From contig JAFUTI010000006.1 of the NCBI GenBank assembly GCA_017471465.1, forward strand, positions 1-64,000: a stretch of 64,000 bases of DNA, read 5' to 3'. Shown here one piece after another: positions 24,284-33,660 of this stretch; within the stretch, counting starts at the first letter, position 1, and each line of letters begins with the position of its first letter. This stretch comes from Prevotella sp. (lineage in GTDB: Bacteria > Bacteroidota > Bacteroidia > Bacteroidales > Bacteroidaceae). The position numbers were made by a program, and so were the translations under genes. Below the pieces are notes generated by a model. The model had not been told where the DNA came from, made no database searches, and was given only the letters and a program-made list of their open reading frames with translations.

Positions 24284-26881
24284 AATGTCGTTCAGCTTGT
24301 TCAGCGCTTCCAGCGGCGTGAGGTTGTTGACGTCGAGACCGAGTATCTCGTCGCGCACCTGACAGAGGACGGGGTCGTCCAACTGGAAGAACGAGAGCTG
24401 CATGCCCTCGCGGCTGTTGGCAATCTCGGCGGTAGGCTTGCCGACAGTGCCCACCCCGGCATTGTCGTTCTCCAGCTGCTTCAAGATGACGTTGGCGCGC
24501 TTCACTATCGAGCGCGGCATACCGGCAATCTCGGCCACGTGGATACCGAAGCTGTGCTCACTCCCACCCTTCTCCAGCTTGCGCAGGAAGATGACCTTGC
24601 CGTCGACCTCTTTTACCGAGACATTGTAGTTTTTGATGCGGGAAAAGTTCTTCTCCATCTCGTTCAGCTCGTGGTAGTGGGTAGCAAAGAGCGTACGCGG
24701 ATGACCAGCCTTTACGTTCTCGTGCAGGTATTCCACGATGGCCCAGGCTATGGAGATTCCGTCGTAGGTACTGGTGCCGCGGCCCAGTTCGTCGAAGAGC
24801 ACGAGCGAGCGGCTGGAGACATTGTTGAGGATGTTCGAGGCCTCGGTCATCTCGACCATAAACGTTGATTCGCCCAACGAAATATTGTCTGAAGCCCCTA
24901 CCCTGGTGAAGATTTTGTCCACCAGACCGATTTTCGCGGCTTCTGCGGGCACGAAGCAGCCCACCTGGGCCAGGAGTACTATCAGCGCCGTTTGGCGCAG
25001 CAGCGCGGATTTACCGGCCATATTCGGGCCGGTGATGATGATTATCTGTTGTCGCTCGTTGTCGAGCATGATGTCGTTAGGCACATAGCGCTCGCCGATA
25101 GGCAGTTCCTGTTCGATGACCGGGTGGCGCCCCTGACGTATCTCAAGTCCCGTGCCGTTATCAATGACAGGCCTGACGTAGCGGTTCTCCTCGGCCGTCT
25201 TGGCAAAGCTGAGCAGACAGTCGAGGTGGGCCAGCATGTTGGCGTTGATCTGTATCTGCGGAATAAACTCCTGCATGGCCAGCACCAGCTCGTTGAACAG
25301 TCTGGCTTCGAGCGACAGAATCTTGTCTTCCGCACCCAGAATCTTCTCCTCATACTCCTTCAGCTCCTGCGTGATGTAGCGCTCGGCCTGTGCCAGCGTC
25401 TGCTTGCGCACCCACTCCTGCGGCACCTGGTCTTTATACGTATTACGCACCTCCAGATAGTAGCCGAAGACGTTGTTGTAGCCAATCTTCAGACTGCTGA
25501 TTCCCGTCTGCTCAGCCTCGCGCTGCTGTATCTGCAGCAGGTAGTCCTTGCCGCTGTAGGCAATATGCCGCAGCTCGTCGAGCTCTTGGTTCACACCGTC
25601 GCGGATGACACCACCCTTCTGCACCAGCTGTGGCGGGTCGTCCTGTATCTCCTTCAGAATCCTTTCGCGCAACGACTCGCAGAGGTTCAGGCGCTCCCCC
25701 ACTCGCTTCAGCGCGTCGTTCTCAGCATAGAGACAGGCCGTCTTGATGGGCTGGATGGCTTGCAGGGCCGTCTTCAGCTGCACCACCTCACGCGGCGACA
25801 CACGACCGACGGCCACCTTCGAGATGATACGCTCCAGGTCCCCTACCCTGTGCAGCTGCTCGTCGACCGTCTGGCGGAAGTCGGGCTCGCGATAGTAGTA
25901 GTCCACGATGTCGAGGCGTTCGTTGATGGGCCGTTCGTCCTTCAGCGGGAACACCAGCCAGCGGCGCAGCAGACGGCCACCCATCGGGCTCACCGTCCGG
26001 TCGACCACGTCGAGGAGCGACTTGCCATCCTCCTGCATAGGCTGCAGCAGTTCCAACGAGCGGATGGTGAATTTGTCGAGGCGCACATATTTCTCCTCCT
26101 CGATACGCTGCAGCGAGGTGATGTGTGCTATCTGCGTGTGCTGTGTCAGTTCCAGATACTGCAGGATGGCTCCCGCGGCTATCATGCCGTTCTTCAGATG
26201 GTCGACGCCAAAGCCCTTCATCGACTTCACACGGAAGTGCTTCAGCAGTTTTTGCACGGCACTCTGCTCCGTAAACACCCAGTCGTCGAGCTCGAAGGTG
26301 AAGAACTTCGTGCCGAAGTGCTGTTCGAAGTCACGCTTGCGGGTACGGTCCAGGAGCACCTCCTTAGGCTGCAGGTTGCCCAGCATTTTTTCAACGTAGT
26401 CGTAGGTGCCCTCACCCGTCAGGAACTCGCCCGTCGAGATGTCGAGGAACGCCACGCCACAGGCCACCTTGCCGAAGTGCACAGCGCAGAGAAAGTTATT
26501 CTCCTTGTAGTTCAGCACGTTGTCCGACAGCGCCACGCCCGGCGTCACCAGCTCGGTGATGCCGCGCTTCACGAGTTTCTTCGTCAGCTTGGGGTCCTCC
26601 AGCTGGTCGCAGATGGCCACGCGCTTGCCGGCACGTATCAGCTTCGGCAGATACGTGTCCAGTGCGTGGTGGGGGAATCCCGCCATCTCGTCGCCCTTGT
26701 TATAACCGTTGTTACGGTGGGTCAGCGTGATGCCCAGGATACGCGCCGCCGTGATGGCGTCCTCGCAGTACGTCTCGTAGAAGTCGCCGCAGCGGAACAG
26801 CATCACCGCGTCGGGGTGCTTCGCCTTCAGGTCGAAAAACTGCTTCATCATCGGGGTCAGCTCCCCGTCTTTCTTTGCCAT
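24260..26881 (-). CDS. mutS: DNA mismatch repair protein MutS
   Basis: MutS (873 residues) binds mismatches and recruits MutL. The mismatch-contacting F-x-E motif is in CGDFYETY at about residues 30-37. The Walker A motif [13 protein letters not shown] is near residue 617, with Walker B in [17 protein letters not shown] and the ABC signature region [17 protein letters not shown]. The C-terminus carries a helix-turn-helix dimerisation region. The gene stands alone on the minus strand. A -7 box (minus TATCTTTG, 26904-26911) lies 22 bp before the ATG. A 635-codon frame on the opposite strand is its shadow. Confidence 0.97.
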   Translation of the reverse strand: MAKKDGELTPMMKQFFDLKAKHPDAVMLFRCGDFYETYCEDAITAARILGITLTHRNNGYNKGDEMAGFPHHALDTYLPKLIRAGKRVAICDQLEDPKLTKKLVKRGITELVTPGVALSDNVLNYKENNFLCAVHFGKVACGVAFLDISTGEFLTGEGTYDYVEKMLGNLQPKEVLLDRTRKRDFEQHFGTKFFTFELDDWVFTEQSAVQKLLKHFRVKSMKGFGVDHLKNGMIAAGAILQYLELTQHTQIAHITSLQRIEEEKYVRLDKFTIRSLELLQPMQEDGKSLLDVVDRTVSPMGGRLLRRWLVFPLKDERPINERLDIVDYYYREPDFRQTVDEQLHRVGDLERIISKVAVGRVSPREVVQLKTALQAIQPIKTACLYAENDALKRVGERLNLCESLRERILKEIQDDPPQLVQKGGVIRDGVNQELDELRHIAYSGKDYLLQIQQREAEQTGISSLKIGYNNVFGYYLEVRNTYKDQVPQEWVRKQTLAQAERYITQELKEYEEKILGAEDKILSLEARLFNELVLAMQEFIPQIQINANMLAHLDCLLSFAKTAEENRYVRPVIDNGTGLEIRQGRHPVIEQELPIGERYVPNDIMLDNERQQIIIITGPNMAGKSALLRQTALIVLLAQVGCFVPAEAAKIGLVDKIFTRVGASDNISLGESTFMVEMTEASNILNNVSSRSLVLFDELGRGTSTYDGISIAWAIVEYLHENVKAGHPRTLFATHYHELNEMEKNFSRIKNYNVSVKEVDGKVIFLRKLEKGGSEHSFGIHVAEIAGMPRSIVKRANVILKQLENDNAGVGTVGKPTAEIANSREGMQLSFFQLDDPVLCQVRDEILGLDVNNLTPLEALNKLNDIKKIVSGK

Positions 26882-26903
26882 TTTACTGTTTTAAATTAGA
26901 GCG

Positions 26904-26911
26904 CAAAGATA
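26904..26911 (-). promoter_or_regulatory. -7 box of mutS
   Basis: TATCTTTG on the minus strand, 22 nt before the mutS ATG. No convincing -33 TTTG at the usual distance. Confidence 0.6.
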
Positions 26912-26996
26912 AGAAAAATTTTTCTTTCTGCTTCACTTTTGCAGAGATTTTTTCTGGAAACTTTGCTTCCGTATATAGTTGTCATAAGCGAAAATG

Positions 26997-27068
26997 AACC
27001 CTCACCTCCCTCACCTCCCACACCTAAGCTAAGGTGTGGGAGGTGAGGGAGGTGAGGGTTGTTTTTTT
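26997..27068. repeat. 29-bp perfect inverted repeat with T-tract
   Basis: The arms at 26997-27025 and 27032-27060 are exactly complementary over 29 bp, around a 6-nt loop, and GTTTTTTT follows. The arms are built from a repeated 9-mer CACCTCCC(T/A). This is far longer than a normal terminator stem and looks like a mobile or regulatory palindrome. The rest of the 306-bp gap (26882-27187) holds the mutS -7 box and a 12-bp direct repeat GAGAGGCCGTGG (27124-27135, 27145-27156), but no credible gene. Confidence 0.8.
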
Positions 27069-27187
27069 GTTTCGCCACTATATACAAGCGGGCTTCCTTC
27101 ACCACACGCCTATATTTTTTCACGAGAGGCCGTGGGATTTTTCTGAGAGGCCGTGGCGTTTTCACGAGCAAGCCTTAGGATATACGG

Positions 27188-28408
27188 TTAGTTTTTGACC
27201 GAACGTTTGAGCAGCCGCTGGATGGCGCGGTCGAGCGAGACGGTGGGCTCAATGATGTTGTAATCCTGCCAGAAGGTGGGGTCGAGGAAGTAGTCGACCT
27301 TGTCGAAGAAAGCATCGCGCTGGTCGAATGACTCGCGGCCACTGATGGGTTGTGCATCGATGCCACCAACGCTGGTGACCGCTAACTCGCAGCAGGCGGT
27401 GAACGAAGTGGCCAAGAGGCGGCGACGCCAGTCGCAGTTGAAGCGGAAGGTGGTGCGGATATAGCTCATGCGCATCACGCCGTCGGCACCTCGGCGATAG
27501 TCGACGATGAGTGACAGTTCCCTGGGGCGGAAGCGTACGCCAAAGGGCTTCCTGACAAGCATCATTTCTGTCGCCTTCTCACGGTCGCTCATGTCGAGCG
27601 ACAACTCTGCACGGGTGAAAGCCAATGTCTCGCGGTCGATGAACAGTTTGGCGAAATAGAGAGGGTAGGGCAGCCTGTAACGTGGCGAAAGACTGACAAC
27701 ATATTGCGGACGGTCGGCGATGGTTGTAGGTGCCTCCATTGACAGGTTGTAGTTTTCCAGTTCCTTGGCGTTCAGCAAAAGATCGGTATTCTTTACTATA
27801 TCGAGCTGTATTGGTGCGCGGGGACCGCCAAGAACTTTGACACTCAGCGTGTCGCTCTGTTTCGGGCTGAGCAGACGGCGGCCTTTGTTGATAGCGACCC
27901 AGTCGCGGCGGTCAGTCCGTTTATAACTGGTCTTATACATATCGACGACGCCTTCGGCCACACAGATATAGTGCTGGCGCTTCTTCGCCGTTTCACGGTA
28001 GAAGCAATGATACTGCTCTGGTTGAAGACTATAGTTGTGGGGTATCTTGCTGATAGCCATCAGCACCAGTTTGTAAGGATCTTCTGACAGCACGAGCACT
28101 TCACGAAGCTGGATGACGGTGGGCTCAAGAGATATCTTCAGCCGTTCCACCGACTTTCCGTCAATCATCACGCGCTTTGAACGGAAGCCCACATACGACA
28201 CCACGATGGCCTCTACGGCATCATCGCTTTTAAACATGAAATAACCGTCAGCGTTGGTCACTACCGACACACCGCCAACCGCCACACTGGCTCCCTCAAC
28301 AGGCTTTCCCGTAGCACCATTGACGACCGTTCCGCTGATGACTGTCATCTGTGCCACAGCGATGATTGTTGTCAACAGCAACAATAATAAAACTCCTCCT
28401 CTTTTCAT
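27188..28408 (-). CDS. Exported protein with carboxypeptidase-regulatory-like domain
   Basis: A 406-residue exported protein with a signal peptide ending IAVAQ. Residues about 25-100 form a carboxypeptidase-regulatory-like beta-sandwich (ISGTVVNGATGKPVEGASVAV and NADGYFMF), the domain that begins many Bacteroidota outer-membrane proteins. The remainder (EDPYKLVLMAISKIPHNYSLQPEQYHCFYRETAKK and on) resembles the DUF5686-type proteins but lacks their beta-barrel, so the protein is shorter than that family. It lies 33 bp after the GH28-GH43 gene on the same strand and could share its transcript. Its function is unknown; an envelope role is inferred. Confidence 0.78.
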   Translation of the reverse strand: MKRGGVLLLLLLTTIIAVAQMTVISGTVVNGATGKPVEGASVAVGGVSVVTNADGYFMFKSDDAVEAIVVSYVGFRSKRVMIDGKSVERLKISLEPTVIQLREVLVLSEDPYKLVLMAISKIPHNYSLQPEQYHCFYRETAKKRQHYICVAEGVVDMYKTSYKRTDRRDWVAINKGRRLLSPKQSDTLSVKVLGGPRAPIQLDIVKNTDLLLNAKELENYNLSMEAPTTIADRPQYVVSLSPRYRLPYPLYFAKLFIDRETLAFTRAELSLDMSDREKATEMMLVRKPFGVRFRPRELSLIVDYRRGADGVMRMSYIRTTFRFNCDWRRRLLATSFTACCELAVTSVGGIDAQPISGRESFDQRDAFFDKVDYFLDPTFWQDYNIIEPTVSLDRAIQRLLKRSVKN

Positions 28409-28441
28409 GTTGTAACTATATAATGTTTCGCGATCTGATAC

Positions 28442-31294
28442 CTACTGCGTTATAACTGTGGTATGAAAGTAATCGAACTGAGCCTGACCATTCTGGCCGT
28501 AGCAATAGAGACCCGTGCGGATGCCTTTCCAGTAGCCGGCACGCATGGGGAAGGGTTCGCCGACGGGTATGAACGTCTGACCGTCGGTGCTGTATAGGAA
28601 CTGATGGCGATTCTGCTGGCAGTCGTTGGTGACGCGCAGATAGAGCTGCTTGAACTTGCCTGACTGAACTATTTGCTTCTTCCCGCCGAACTCCGTATAA
28701 ATACCCTGCGGACAGAGGCCAATGGCGTTGAACTGCTTACCGATGCAAAAGAGGCCTGCGTAGCAAGAGCCCTTGGAACAGAGTAGGGTAGTAGACTCAC
28801 TGCTGTAGCCCACCACTTTCTGTGTCAGCATGTTTCGGCTGGTTTTCAGGCTGTCGGCAGGCATCGCGTGAAGCGTCAGCCAGCCTTTCTTCTCTTTGAG
28901 GCTCCAGTGGGCATTATCAGGATTATGGTTCCATTGCCACTGCAGGCCCAACGAAGAGTCAGAGAAGTCGTCAGAGGCTTGTAGGCTGACAGGCTGAGAG
29001 GGTAGGGGAGCTTGCCACGAGGCGACAGGCTCGCCTATGCCGTTGCCGTCGTAGTCGACACCCATCAGTGGCCAGTCATCCTGCCAACGGACGGGCTGCA
29101 GATGAACGACACGTCCCAAGACAGGCGTCTCCTGGAAGTGATAGAACCACCACTCGCCGTCGGGCGTATCGACAAGTGCGCCCTGATGAGGGCCGTTGAC
29201 ATTGGTGGAGCCTTGTTCCAGCACCACACGCCGCTCATAAGGGCCGTAGATGCTCTTTGAGCGCAGCACCGTCTGCCAGCCTTGTCCCACGCCGCCCTCA
29301 GGGATAACGAGGTAGTAGTAACCGCTGCGCTTCAGAAATTTTGTGCCTTCAGCCACCGGCCCCGTATAGACCGTCACGCCGTCGTCTAACAGCTGTTTGC
29401 CGTCAGCCGACATCTTATGGACAATGATAGGACCGGCGCCATGCTGACTGCGACCCAAGTAAGCCTGTCCATCACTATCCCAGAAGGGACAGGGGTCTTC
29501 CCATTTCGCCACACGCTTCACCAGATGGAGCGGAGCCCACGGGCCGTGAGGGTCTTTTGCGGTAGACATAAAGAGTCCCTCGTCGGGCGTACAGAAATAG
29601 ACGTAGAAGCGTCCGTTGTGATAGCGGATGGCGGGTGCCCATGAGCCGCCGGCATAGTGCTGGTTGCTGTCCCATCCTGGCTCGTCGAAGCGCGAGTAAA
29701 TCTGACTGATGTAGCGCCAGTTCACCATATCGTCGCTCTCGAGCACCTGCATACCGATGAAGTGGAAGTCGGAGGCAACCATATAGTATTTCCTGCCCAC
29801 GCGAATGACGTCAGGGTCGGAGAAGTCGGCATTGAGCACAGGATTGCGATAGGTGCCATCGCCCTGATCGCCCCATCGCAGGTCGTCGGTGTCCACCTGG
29901 ACGAAGTCAGGACGGGCATCGGGCTGTTCCATCAGCACCTGAATATTGTGGAACTCGACGTTGCGGGCATGACGGACGAAGAAACCCTTGGCGGGCAGCG
30001 GGCCCCACATCGTGGCCTCAGGGTACTCCTTCTCCTTCTCATCCCTGACGGTATCGTTGATATGCGCCAGATCGGCCGGCATCACGCCGCCACGGTGGTG
30101 CAGGCTGATGTTCGAGAGCGTGACGTTCTCCACAGGGTGTCCAGGCAGGCCGGTGATGCTGCAGCCCACAGCGCCGGCATTACGAATGTGGATGTTGTCG
30201 AGATGCACGCCATTGATGCGGCCTACGTGTTCGATGGGAATGAGTTCGGTAATGGTATCATCATTACCCTTGCCGCTGAGCCCTTTTGCGGCAGCCCTCA
30301 GTTGATAGCCCCGTCCGCGATTGCCCAGACGGATGAAGATGGGCGACTCCGTGCCCTCGACGCTGATGTCAGAGACGCTGACGTTCTCCATCACGCCACC
30401 GTCGACAATCTCCAGCGAGATGGCCGAAGAGCCAATCTTAGACGGTGTGCCGAAGAACTGGCTCGACTGGTCGTCAGAGGGTTTGACAACGATGCCGCTG
30501 ATACTGATATTACGGAAGCCGCCGTTGGTCTCCGTTCCCAACTTCACGGCGTTGCAATGACTGCTCACCACACAGTCGGCAATGCGTATATTCTCGCAGA
30601 GACGCGGTGACGTCGACTTCAACGTGATGGCGTCGTCATCGGAGTCGGCTATCATATTCGTCACGATGACATCGTGACAGCCGTCAAGGTCGAGGGCATC
30701 GTTGTTGTAGTTGTTGCGATTGAAGACCTTGATGCCGCGTATCTGCACGCGGTCGCAAGCCAGATAGTGCTGCATCCAGCAACCGCTGTTGCGCAGCGTA
30801 ACATCCTGCACCGTGACGTCGCTACTCTGTATGAATCGTAACAGGTGTGGCCGCGTGATGCCCTCGTCGTTCCACGTCAGCTTCCTGAACGCCCGTCCGC
30901 GTCCGTCGATGGTGCCCCAGCCGCTGATGCTGACATCCTCTGCACCGTCGGCATAGATAAGTTGTATGGTCGACGTCTGAGTGCGAAGCGACACATAGTC
31001 GGTCTTCATAGGCCGATAATCCTCCAGACGGGTACTGCCATAGAGCGTGGCTCCTGTCTCAAGATAGAGATTGACATGACTACGCAGCACAAGTGTACCT
31101 GTCTTGAACATGCCGGCTGGCACCACCACTCGTCCGCCGCCCGCCGCAGAACAGGCGTCTATGGCCTGCTGGATAGCAGCCGTGCTGAGCACGGCCGTGT
31201 CGCTCTTGGCGCCATAGTCAACAATGTTATAATCCTTCGCCATTGCTACTAACGCCATCGGGCATAGCAGCAGCAGAGTACGTAGTCTTTTCAT
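28442..31294 (-). CDS. GH28-GH43 fusion, pectin/arabinan-type glycoside hydrolase
   Basis: A 950-residue secreted protein with two enzyme domains. Signal peptide MKRLRTLLLLCPMALVAMA. Residues about 20-460 are a right-handed beta-helix of family GH28 (polygalacturonase group): NNDALDLDG and DSDDDAITLKS carry the catalytic Asp residues, and SHCNAVKLGTETNGG stands where GHG/RIK is usual, so the His-containing motif is altered. Residues about 475-950 are a five-bladed propeller of family GH43 (RNPVLNADFSDPDVIRVG, GSWAPAIRYHNGRFYVYFC, WEDPCPFWDSDGQ), ending in a beta-sandwich. I moved the start to 31294 because the -7 box lies just upstream. It is divergent from the PL9 lyase gene, which also points to pectin as substrate. 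Confidence 0.88.
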   Translation of the reverse strand: MKRLRTLLLLCPMALVAMAKDYNIVDYGAKSDTAVLSTAAIQQAIDACSAAGGGRVVVPAGMFKTGTLVLRSHVNLYLETGATLYGSTRLEDYRPMKTDYVSLRTQTSTIQLIYADGAEDVSISGWGTIDGRGRAFRKLTWNDEGITRPHLLRFIQSSDVTVQDVTLRNSGCWMQHYLACDRVQIRGIKVFNRNNYNNDALDLDGCHDVIVTNMIADSDDDAITLKSTSPRLCENIRIADCVVSSHCNAVKLGTETNGGFRNISISGIVVKPSDDQSSQFFGTPSKIGSSAISLEIVDGGVMENVSVSDISVEGTESPIFIRLGNRGRGYQLRAAAKGLSGKGNDDTITELIPIEHVGRINGVHLDNIHIRNAGAVGCSITGLPGHPVENVTLSNISLHHRGGVMPADLAHINDTVRDEKEKEYPEATMWGPLPAKGFFVRHARNVEFHNIQVLMEQPDARPDFVQVDTDDLRWGDQGDGTYRNPVLNADFSDPDVIRVGRKYYMVASDFHFIGMQVLESDDMVNWRYISQIYSRFDEPGWDSNQHYAGGSWAPAIRYHNGRFYVYFCTPDEGLFMSTAKDPHGPWAPLHLVKRVAKWEDPCPFWDSDGQAYLGRSQHGAGPIIVHKMSADGKQLLDDGVTVYTGPVAEGTKFLKRSGYYYLVIPEGGVGQGWQTVLRSKSIYGPYERRVVLEQGSTNVNGPHQGALVDTPDGEWWFYHFQETPVLGRVVHLQPVRWQDDWPLMGVDYDGNGIGEPVASWQAPLPSQPVSLQASDDFSDSSLGLQWQWNHNPDNAHWSLKEKKGWLTLHAMPADSLKTSRNMLTQKVVGYSSESTTLLCSKGSCYAGLFCIGKQFNAIGLCPQGIYTEFGGKKQIVQSGKFKQLYLRVTNDCQQNRHQFLYSTDGQTFIPVGEPFPMRAGYWKGIRTGLYCYGQNGQAQFDYFHTTVITQ

Positions 31295-31313
31295 TCGTCT
31301 TAAGTTTTGCGGA

Positions 31314-31345
31314 CAAAGATACGTCTTTTTCCCCAATTCTGCAAG
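31314..31345 (-). promoter_or_regulatory. Promoter of the GH28-GH43 gene
   Basis: On the minus strand CTTG (31342-31345, 3/4 to TTTG), 20 bp, TATCTTTG (31314-31321). The ATG follows 19 nt later. Confidence 0.75.
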
Positions 31346-31375
31346 CCTGGCGTGAACATTTCTGAGAATCGCGTT

Positions 31376-31387
31376 GTAAACGTTTAC
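31376..31387. promoter_or_regulatory. 12-bp palindrome between divergent pectin genes, LacI-like operator
   Basis: GTAAACGTTTAC is a perfect palindrome placed between the two divergent promoters. It fits the pattern G-Y-AAACGTTT-R-C, also seen in the sdhC operator (5286-5303), and is close to LacI/GalR-family sites. Confidence 0.55.
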
Positions 31388-31432
31388 GTGAGATAATGAT
31401 AAAAGACAGAAGAACAGAAGCCTCTTTTTTCC

Positions 31433-31440
31433 TACTTTTG
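31433..31440 (+). promoter_or_regulatory. -7 box of the PL9 lyase gene
   Basis: TACTTTTG matches TAnnTTTG; the ATG at 31469 is 28 nt downstream. No good -33 box. Confidence 0.6.
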
Positions 31441-31468
31441 CACCGCAAAACTACTAAAACAAATCATC

Positions 31469-33589
31469 ATGATCAGCAAAACCATAGCAACAGCTGCTGT
31501 CAGCCTGATGGCATTGACGCAGTCGTCCTACGTTCAGGCAGAAGAACTCAAGCCCTATTTCATACAGACTTTCGACGACACCAGTCTTGTCAGCAGCGAA
31601 CAGGCAGCGACGGAATATGCGGCCACCGTAGAGGGACAGGGCGAGTGGCTGTTCAAGAACGCCTACGTCGTGCTGGGTGCCTCGATGAAGACCAACTACG
31701 TGAAGGACGGTTCGCCGGCCGACCTACGCATGGTGAAGGGCGGTAGCTACGTGGTGACACCCATCGTCGGCGAGGGCATCGGCAAGGTGACCTTCGACGA
31801 AGGCCGCACGAAGAAGTACCTCCGTGTCTATACATCGAAGGACGGCGGACAGACGTGGACACAGGTCAAGGAGTTCAGCAAGAACACGGCGCTGAACAAC
31901 ACTGTCAGCGTGAACGACCCTCAGGCCAACCGCGTGAAACTGGAGAACTACAACGGTTCCAACGACTGCGACATCGACAATCTCGCCGTCTATCCCTACG
32001 ACCCGGAAGCGGGTGGGGGAGGGGAGATTCCCGTTCCCGACAACGGTATCATCGAGACCTTCTGGTGCTCGCCCGACGGCGACGACGCGACAGCCGACGG
32101 CTCGCAGGAAAAACCCTTCTTCTCGCTACAGCGGGCTGCCAACCTGGCCGGTCCTGGCGACACGATTATCATGAAGGGCGGCACATACGTCTACAATGCC
32201 CGTGTCAACATCGGCAACTGTGGCACCAAGGAAAAACTGATCACCCTGAAATGTGCTGACGGCAGAGCCGTACTCGACTTCTCGGCAATGCCCTATCACA
32301 AACACTCCGACAACCCCCAGCAGGGCATCCGGCTGACGGCCAGCTACTGGCACTTCTACCATATCGACATCTGCAACGCCTCCGACAACGGCCTGCTCAT
32401 AGAGCGCGAGTCGGCTGACGGCTTCCCGGAGAACCAGGCCCACGACAACCTCATTGAAGCGTGCAACTTCTACAAGAACGGCGACACAGGTCTGCAGATG
32501 AAAAACCTGGCTTCATTCAACCGCGTCATCAACTGCGACTCCTACCTCAACTGCGACGAGGACGAGGGCGACGCCGACGGCTTCGCACCGAAGATCAGCG
32601 TCGGCGACGGCAACTACTTCTACGGTTGCCGCGCCTGGGCCAACAGCGACGACGGCTGGGACGTCTTCTATAAGAAGGAGAGCGGACAAAAAGACAACGT
32701 CTGCGTCATCCTCGAGAACTGCATCGCCTACAAAAACGGATTCCTCGACCTGCAGACCATCGCGCCCAGCGGCAACGGCAACGGCTTCAAGTGTGGCTCG
32801 GACCAAGGCGCTATGAACGTCTTCATGAACCGCTGTCTGGCCATCCACAACAAGGCAAAGGGCTTCGACCAGAACCATAACGCCGGCGACATCATCCTGA
32901 ACAACTGTACAGGCATGACGTCGAAAGCACTCTGTGGCGACAAGACCTACTCCTACCGCATCTACGAGGAGATAGCCAGCGACCACGAGGTGCGCCTGAC
33001 AAACTGCATCGCCATCAACGACAACGATGCTACCGACAAGCGCGACAAGCAGGGCAACATCAAGGACGGCGAACACGGCAAATACGGACAGTACGGACGC
33101 TTCGAGGTTGACGCCTCGCTTGACCGTCTGAGCATCGTCAACTGCGAGTTCCAGAAAGCCGACCCCACACAGTTTGTCAGCATCACTAACGACGAGGAAC
33201 TCATCGGTGAGCGTCAGGAGAATGGCGAACTGCCAGAGACGACGTTTGCCCATCTGGTAGACGGTTCGCCACTCATTGACGCCGGCGTGAAGATCGACGC
33301 CACGACTTACCGCGGCATACAAGTCAACGGCATTGAGTTTGCCGACGAAGCGCCCGACCTGGGTGCCTACGAGAAAGGAACGATTGTCTCGGGCATTGAG
33401 CGTGTCGAGTGGGCAGACGAGCCTATCAGCGTGCAGCAGACGGAGGGCGGTCTGACGCTACTGACCGTCGGCGGCCAGACGACGGCACTGCGACTGCCCA
33501 ACAGCCGAGGCCGTATTGTCGTCATGCAGGTCATGAAGGACGGCAAGCCCGTCGGTCACGTCAAGCTGCTGATGAGAGGTGAGAGGTGA
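31469..33589 (+). CDS. Secreted family PL9 pectate lyase
   Basis: A 706-residue exported enzyme (signal peptide ending YVQA). Residues about 20-170 form a beta-rich accessory domain (DNLAVYP end). Residues about 190-560 are a right-handed parallel beta-helix of polysaccharide lyase family 9: ADGFAPKISVGDGNYFYGCRAWANSDDGWDVFY is the family core, with the catalytic-type Lys in GFAPK and the calcium-binding Asp cluster just before it (DEDEGDADG). The enzyme should cleave polygalacturonate by beta-elimination. The C-terminal ~60 residues (GLTLLTVGGQ to VKLLMRGER) look like a secretion or adhesion tail, unassigned. It is divergent from the GH28-GH43 gene and no SusC/SusD pair is in the window. Confidence 0.9.
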   Translation: MISKTIATAAVSLMALTQSSYVQAEELKPYFIQTFDDTSLVSSEQAATEYAATVEGQGEWLFKNAYVVLGASMKTNYVKDGSPADLRMVKGGSYVVTPIVGEGIGKVTFDEGRTKKYLRVYTSKDGGQTWTQVKEFSKNTALNNTVSVNDPQANRVKLENYNGSNDCDIDNLAVYPYDPEAGGGGEIPVPDNGIIETFWCSPDGDDATADGSQEKPFFSLQRAANLAGPGDTIIMKGGTYVYNARVNIGNCGTKEKLITLKCADGRAVLDFSAMPYHKHSDNPQQGIRLTASYWHFYHIDICNASDNGLLIERESADGFPENQAHDNLIEACNFYKNGDTGLQMKNLASFNRVINCDSYLNCDEDEGDADGFAPKISVGDGNYFYGCRAWANSDDGWDVFYKKESGQKDNVCVILENCIAYKNGFLDLQTIAPSGNGNGFKCGSDQGAMNVFMNRCLAIHNKAKGFDQNHNAGDIILNNCTGMTSKALCGDKTYSYRIYEEIASDHEVRLTNCIAINDNDATDKRDKQGNIKDGEHGKYGQYGRFEVDASLDRLSIVNCEFQKADPTQFVSITNDEELIGERQENGELPETTFAHLVDGSPLIDAGVKIDATTYRGIQVNGIEFADEAPDLGAYEKGTIVSGIERVEWADEPISVQQTEGGLTLLTVGGQTTALRLPNSRGRIVVMQVMKDGKPVGHVKLLMRGER

Positions 33590-33599
33590 GAGGAAAAAT

Positions 33600-33641
33600 G
33601 CTGCCGTCATCCTGTCATAGCAGGTTGGCGGCAGCTTTTTT
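33600..33641 (+). terminator. Terminator of the PL9 gene
   Basis: GCTGCCG ... CGGCAGC with inner CTG/CAG pairs, followed by TTTTTT. It sits 11 bp after the lyase stop and also ends the convergent isomerase gene region. Confidence 0.85.
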
Positions 33642-33660
33642 ATGGATTCAACTCGCTGAT

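Noticed and set aside
24992..26899. 635-codon open frame opposite mutS
   Set aside because: It lies fully across the mutS gene, which has all MutS motifs. The translation has no recognisable domain and is rich in Arg, Leu, His and Val as expected for a GC-rich shadow frame.
26896..27171. 91-codon frame in the mutS upstream gap
   Set aside because: It translates the 29-bp palindrome and direct repeats (HLPHLPHLS, GGEGGEG). It has no signal or domain and crosses a terminator-like hairpin.
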